A DNA stretch of 9,350 bases, taken from assembly GCA_031262335.1 (NCBI GenBank), contig JAISHX010000120.1, positions 1 through 9,350 on the forward strand, given 5' to 3'. The notes under the pieces are model-generated. The model made no database searches, was not told the origin of the DNA, and was given only the letters and a program-made list of their open reading frames with translations. The translations under genes were made by a program, and so were the position numbers. Of the stretch, positions 6,755 through 9,350 are shown in pieces. Numbering within the stretch: the stretch's first letter is position 1; every line of letters begins with the position of its first letter. Origin of the DNA: Clostridiales bacterium. GTDB taxonomy: Bacteria > Bacillota > Clostridia > Lachnospirales > WRAX01.

Positions 6755-8848
6755 TTATTTTTCTTCTACGGAGCAAGCCAAAATCATGGATGAATACGGC
6801 AGCATACGCAAATAAACATATCCGCCTTCAACAGGTATTTCATTGTGCATTTCGTAAAAATCTTCGGAATCTGTCTGAATAAGCACTTTCATTTTTCCGG
6901 ACAAAAGACCCATTTTCCAAACCTGAAGTTTTATTTCTTTCGGCATAGAAGAATTGTTCAAAACGCACGCCGCATGGAATGAATCTGTCCAGCGTGCAAA
7001 ACTTATGATTCCGTTAGTGAGATACAAATATTCCAGAGAGCCTGTTCTCAAAGCGGGAAAATCGTTTCTTATTTTTACTAATTTTTTATGAAATTCAATC
7101 AGACGTTTGTTTTCTTTACCCCACGGGTAAGGGCGTCGGTTGTCGGGGTCTGTCCAACCTACAAGTCCTGCCTCATCACCATAATAAATTGTCGGTGCGC
7201 CCGGCCAGCACATCTGAAAAACAACCGCTTCAAACATAATACCCATGTTAATACCGATTGAAGCTCTTTCGGAACCTAAATTCGCAAGTCTGCCGGCTGT
7301 CATATTTGTGCGCGTTAAAAAGCGGGAATGGTCATGGTTGGAAAGTTCGTTCATTGCAACCATAAGCGAAGGGTAGGGGAGCTTTGCTCCGAAGCGGCGC
7401 ATTGAATATTCAAACGCGGACGCGTTCATCAATAAATCACCGCGAAACTCTTCGCTGTGTTTTTCCATTCCTGTAAGAAACCATGTTATCGGTTCCATGA
7501 AAGCATCGTAGTTCATAACACCATCCCATTGTTTGCCGTCAAGCCACGAGGATGGGTCGCCGTAATGTTCGGCGAGAATAAGCGCGTCAGGGTTTGCTTC
7601 TTTTACTGCTTTGCGGAAATCCTGCCAAAATTTATGGTTTACCTCCGGAGTATAGCCCAAATCGGCGGCAACATCAAGCCGCCAGCCGTCGGCGTTATAA
7701 GGCGGAGAAACCCATTTCTTTCCTATATCAAGAATATAGTTATAAAGGTCTTTGGAGCCTTCATAATAAAGTTTGGGGTGATTTTCATGTCCCCACCAAC
7801 AGTCATAGCACTCATTGTTAGGCCATTCATTATCGTACCAGCGGAAGTAATTGTGGTAAACGCTGTTTTCGTCACGATATGCTCCGACAGGATAACCGCT
7901 TGTGTTATAAAAATTTTCACGGTCGAGCCATTTATGGAAAGCTCCGCAATGGTTAAAAACCCCGTCAATAATAACGCGTATACCGACATTGTGAGCAAGC
8001 TCGATAAGTTTTGCGAATAGTGCGTTGCCCGCTTCAAGATTTTCCTTTTTTGTTGTACGGGTAATGTACATTGAGGCAAAACGGTTATGGAATTTTTCAA
8101 ATTTCAGAGCCTGACCGCCGTCTTTAACGATTACACCAAAATGCGGGTCAATATAATCATAATCCTGAATGTCGTATTTATGAGTGCTTGGCGAAACAAA
8201 AATAGGCGACAGATAAATCACTTCAACACCAAGGCTTTTTATATAACCGAGTTTATCAATAACGCCCTGTAAGTCGCCGCCGTAAAAGTTTGCAATATCA
8301 ACATTGGCAACAGGTGTAGTCCATTTAACTTTTTTTGCCGCATTGCCAAGATAAGTGTATTCGTTGTTTACGACATCGTTTGATTCATCACCGTTTTTAA
8401 AGCGGTCAACCCATATTTGATAAAAAATTGCGCCTTTTGCCCAATCAGGTGACTTAAAATCCGGAATAACGGTAAAGTTAAATTCAGGGTCAGGAACAGA
8501 CCCTTCGGTTATGCCTTTTTTGTTGTAGCAGAACAACTGCTCGCAATGCTGTATTAAAAATGAATAAACCATTTTTTCATCAGCAACAGTGTAAAATTCA
8601 TAATAGTCGAAAAGATTGTCAGAGTGCGATAAAACCATCGTCTCTTTTTTTCCGTTCAATATTATGTAAACGCTTGCGCCACTGTTTACTGCGGTGCGTA
8701 ACATGATGCGTACTTTATCTCCGACAGTTGGTTCCGGAGGTGAAACAAACCGTTCCGTTTCATCGCTGAACACAGCGTCAAAAATAAAGTAATCATTTAC
8801 TAACTGTGCTTTTAAAAGACTCAGCTTTTCTTCGGACGCGACGCCCAC
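6755..8848 (-). CDS. GH13 alpha-glucan hydrolase, neopullulanase/cyclomaltodextrinase-like
   Basis: A 697-residue enzyme expected to cleave alpha-1,4 (possibly alpha-1,6) bonds in maltodextrins, pullulan or cyclodextrins. Residues about 15-125 look like the N-terminal beta-sandwich (CBM34-type) of neopullulanases. The catalytic barrel starts at AIFYQIWVDRFKNGD (140-154) and contains FYGGDLQGVIDKLGYIKSLG. The conserved GH13 regions are DGVFNH (295-300), GWRLDVA with nucleophile Asp392, ILAEH with acid/base Glu427, and SNHDHSRF with Asp506. The triad is complete. APTIYYGDEAGLVGW and a C-terminal beta domain follow. There is no signal peptide, so it should act on oligosaccharides imported into the cytoplasm. 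The start is GTG at 8848: an in-frame stop lies five codons upstream and AAGGGG sits 8 nt before it. I see no convincing promoter of its own, so transcription probably comes through the 33-aa gene upstream. The exact subfamily and substrate cannot be settled by eye. Confidence 0.92.
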   Translation of the reverse strand: MGVASEEKLSLLKAQLVNDYFIFDAVFSDETERFVSPPEPTVGDKVRIMLRTAVNSGASVYIILNGKKETMVLSHSDNLFDYYEFYTVADEKMVYSFLIQHCEQLFCYNKKGITEGSVPDPEFNFTVIPDFKSPDWAKGAIFYQIWVDRFKNGDESNDVVNNEYTYLGNAAKKVKWTTPVANVDIANFYGGDLQGVIDKLGYIKSLGVEVIYLSPIFVSPSTHKYDIQDYDYIDPHFGVIVKDGGQALKFEKFHNRFASMYITRTTKKENLEAGNALFAKLIELAHNVGIRVIIDGVFNHCGAFHKWLDRENFYNTSGYPVGAYRDENSVYHNYFRWYDNEWPNNECYDCWWGHENHPKLYYEGSKDLYNYILDIGKKWVSPPYNADGWRLDVAADLGYTPEVNHKFWQDFRKAVKEANPDALILAEHYGDPSSWLDGKQWDGVMNYDAFMEPITWFLTGMEKHSEEFRGDLLMNASAFEYSMRRFGAKLPYPSLMVAMNELSNHDHSRFLTRTNMTAGRLANLGSERASIGINMGIMFEAVVFQMCWPGAPTIYYGDEAGLVGWTDPDNRRPYPWGKENKRLIEFHKKLVKIRNDFPALRTGSLEYLYLTNGIISFARWTDSFHAACVLNNSSMPKEIKLQVWKMGLLSGKMKVLIQTDSEDFYEMHNEIPVEGGYVYLRMLPYSSMILACSVEEK

Positions 8849-8870
8849 AAAATCAGCCCCTTATTGTTAA

Positions 8871-8892
8871 CGTGTCAAAAGAGATTGGCACG
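8871..8892. repeat. Imperfect inverted repeat upstream of the GH13 gene
   Basis: On the minus strand, CGTGCCAA and TTGACACG flank a 6-nt spacer; seven of eight positions are complementary. It lies 9 nt upstream of the AAGGGG ribosome binding site of the GH13 gene and after the 33-aa gene. It could be an operator for a sugar-responsive regulator or a weak leader hairpin. An overlapping stretch (8865-8878, minus strand TTGACACGTTAACA) matches the right half of the CcpA cre consensus well and the left half poorly. No long T-run follows, so it is not a terminator. Confidence 0.35.
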
Positions 8893-8944
8893 ATAGTTTT
8901 TACTTCCAACCAACCATTGAATACAATAGTGGATGAGTATTAAT

Positions 8945-9046
8945 TTATTTTTTTTCCTCATCAGAATTGTTTTTCCTGATTTTGGAAAATCCGATGTATA
9001 TAAGTGTAGTAATAGCACCTATAATGATATACATATGAATTGGCAT
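8945..9046 (-). CDS. 33-aa single-span membrane protein of unknown function
   Basis: This short gene has a perfect AGGAGG (9058-9053) six nt before its ATG at 9046 and ends with TAA. The protein starts MPIHMYIIIGAITTLIYIGF and ends SKIRKNNSDEEKK: a hydrophobic segment of about 16 residues (5-20), a basic KIRK patch that would sit at the cytoplasmic face, and a charged tail. The ideal ribosome binding site, an upstream promoter with 17-bp spacing, and the membrane-peptide layout together make a real gene likely despite its size. It is 96 bp upstream of the GH13 gene on the same strand and may be its leader cistron. The size and layout recall small membrane regulators or type I toxins, but I recognise no family motif and make no functional claim. 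The opposite-strand frame across this region has no ribosome binding site. Confidence 0.7.
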   Translation of the reverse strand: MPIHMYIIIGAITTLIYIGFSKIRKNNSDEEKK

Positions 9047-9078
9047 AAGAATCCTCCTGTTAATATTGGTATACTCAT

Positions 9079-9107
9079 ATATTACAACAAGATGATGTGG
9101 GTATCAA
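9079..9107 (-). promoter_or_regulatory. Candidate promoter of the 33-aa gene
   Basis: On the minus strand, TTGATA (9107-9102) and TAATAT (9084-9079) are 17 bp apart. The -35 matches five of six consensus bases and the -10 four of six. The expected start near 9072 gives a leader of about 25 nt ending at the AGGAGG. It probably also supplies the GH13 gene. Its -35 box is 21 bp from the -35 of the divergent plus-strand promoter. Confidence 0.55.
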
Positions 9108-9114
9108 TAGCATT

Positions 9115-9131
9115 CAAAGAAATTTTCCTTG
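9115..9131. repeat. Short imperfect palindrome between divergent promoters
   Basis: CAAAGAAA and TTTCCTTG flank a single T, with seven of eight positions complementary. It lies between the two divergent -35 boxes and touches the first bases of the plus-strand one, where a shared operator could sit. The region is AT-rich, so such a match could easily arise by chance. Confidence 0.25.
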
Positions 9132-9156
9132 TAAAAAATTGTTTGTGTGTTATAAT
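9129..9156 (+). promoter_or_regulatory. Extended -10 promoter of the 39-aa gene
   Basis: TTGTAA (9129-9134) lies 16 bp before a perfect TATAAT (9151-9156), which is preceded by TGT, the extended -10 motif. Transcription should start near 9163, about 30 nt before the ATG at 9193, with AAAGGGG in between as ribosome binding site. Confidence 0.75.
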
Positions 9157-9192
9157 GGTTATATTCTTGTGGACGAAAGGGGTTTGAATACA

Positions 9193-9312
9193 ATGAAATA
9201 CCACAGCGAAAAAAGGCAAAGACGCCAGTTGCTTAAAAGAGTTGCCGCAGGTGTCGTTGCTGTTCTCCTCATACTTTCGGTCGTGGCAGTACCTGTGATA
9301 AGTTATTTCTAA
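9193..9312 (+). CDS. 39-aa single-span membrane protein of unknown function
   Basis: The protein begins MKYHSEKRQRRQLLKRVAAG: its first 16 residues carry seven Lys/Arg. One continuous hydrophobic segment, about residues 17-39, follows and ends VPVISYF at the stop. This predicts a single span with the basic N-terminus inside the cell, an uncleaved signal-anchor, because nothing remains after the hydrophobic part. I chose ATG 9193 over an in-frame ATG at 9097, because the promoter (9129-9156) lies inside the longer version and AAAGGGG is about 10 nt upstream of 9193. The stop overlaps the start of the next gene as TAATG, so the pair is probably translationally coupled. I do not recognise a family. 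It could also be the membrane leader of a longer protein broken by a frameshift, though the clean coupled junction argues against that. Confidence 0.7.
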   Translation: MKYHSEKRQRRQLLKRVAAGVVAVLLILSVVAVPVISYF

Positions 9313-9350
9313 TGAAAACAATATATGAAAGTTTTTCGGAAGATGATACA
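9312..9350 (+). CDS. Start of a downstream gene, cut by the window end
   Basis: An ATG overlapping the stop of the 39-aa gene by one base (TAATG) opens a frame that stays open for the 13 codons left, beginning MKTIYESFSEDDT. There is no clear ribosome binding site of its own, so it would depend on coupling to the upstream gene. Too little is visible to name a product. Confidence 0.45.
   Translation, partial: MKTIYESFSEDDT

Noticed and set aside
7457..8020. 187-codon plus-strand open frame opposite the GH13 gene
   Set aside because: The opposite strand encodes intact GH13 catalytic regions; the plus-strand frame shows no recognisable features.
8873..8878. Perfect TTGACA on the minus strand upstream of the GH13 gene as a -35 box
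   Set aside because: With normal spacing the -10 would fall on the ribosome binding site/start region, where no -10-like sequence exists, and transcription would start inside the gene.
8933..9187. 84-codon open frame on the plus strand
   Set aside because: It has no ribosome binding site, an implausible composition, and runs antisense through the 33-aa gene and through both promoters of the divergent region.
9097..9192. In-frame N-terminal extension of the 39-aa protein starting at ATG 9097
   Set aside because: The extension would be encoded by the promoter itself (TTGTAA 9129, TATAAT 9151); the ATG at 9193 with AAAGGGG upstream fits better.
9082..9321. 79-codon open frame on the minus strand opposite the 39-aa gene
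   Set aside because: It has no good ribosome binding site, overlaps both promoters, and lies opposite a frame with a clear promoter and membrane-protein composition.
1..9350. CRISPR arrays, tRNA/rRNA genes, insertion sequences, phage or defence genes
   Set aside because: No tandem repeats with spacers, cloverleaf sequences, transposase motifs or terminal repeats were seen on either strand; nearly all bases are taken up by core metabolic genes.

Overview
The window looks like a low-to-moderate GC Firmicute, most likely an anaerobic clostridium of the Oscillospiraceae/Lachnospiraceae kind. The signs are strong AGGAGG-type ribosome binding sites, consensus sigma-A promoters, a GuaA beginning with the clostridial FGGQYKELIARRVR signature, and a DapF (meso-diaminopimelate cell wall) of the GNDYIYINCF type. 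This is inferred from motifs, not from a search, and I cannot name a genus.

Left part (1-6718, all minus strand): one compact operon read right to left. A near-consensus promoter (TTGACT-17-TATAAT, 6690-6718) sits about 20 nt upstream of carA. The order is carA (carbamoyl phosphate synthase small subunit), then a single 1358-codon frame joining carB (large subunit) to dapF (diaminopimelate epimerase), then guaA (GMP synthase), whose last few codons lie beyond base 1. Every junction overlaps or is fused: 10 nt between carA and carB, an in-frame join between carB and dapF, and 4 nt (TTGA) between dapF and guaA. CarAB makes carbamoyl phosphate for pyrimidines and arginine. DapF serves lysine and peptidoglycan. 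GuaA makes GMP. CarA and GuaA both use glutamine as ammonia donor.

Middle part (6719-8848, minus): an intrinsic terminator separates the operon from an intact 697-aa cytoplasmic GH13 alpha-glucan hydrolase of the neopullulanase/cyclomaltodextrinase type. It starts at GTG behind an AAGGGG ribosome binding site. The 96-bp gap upstream of it holds an imperfect inverted repeat.

Right part (8945-9350): two very small single-membrane-span proteins, absent from an ordinary long-ORF view, are divergently transcribed. One is a 33-aa minus-strand gene with a perfect AGGAGG, which probably leads the GH13 transcript. The other is a 39-aa plus-strand gene with an extended -10 promoter, coupled by TAATG to a gene that runs off the end.

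The most notable item is the apparent CarB-DapF fusion, which keeps a plausible ribosome binding site just before the DapF start. The rest is ordinary core metabolism. I see no rRNA, tRNA, CRISPR, insertion sequence, phage or defence genes. No gene-free stretch exceeds 150 bases.
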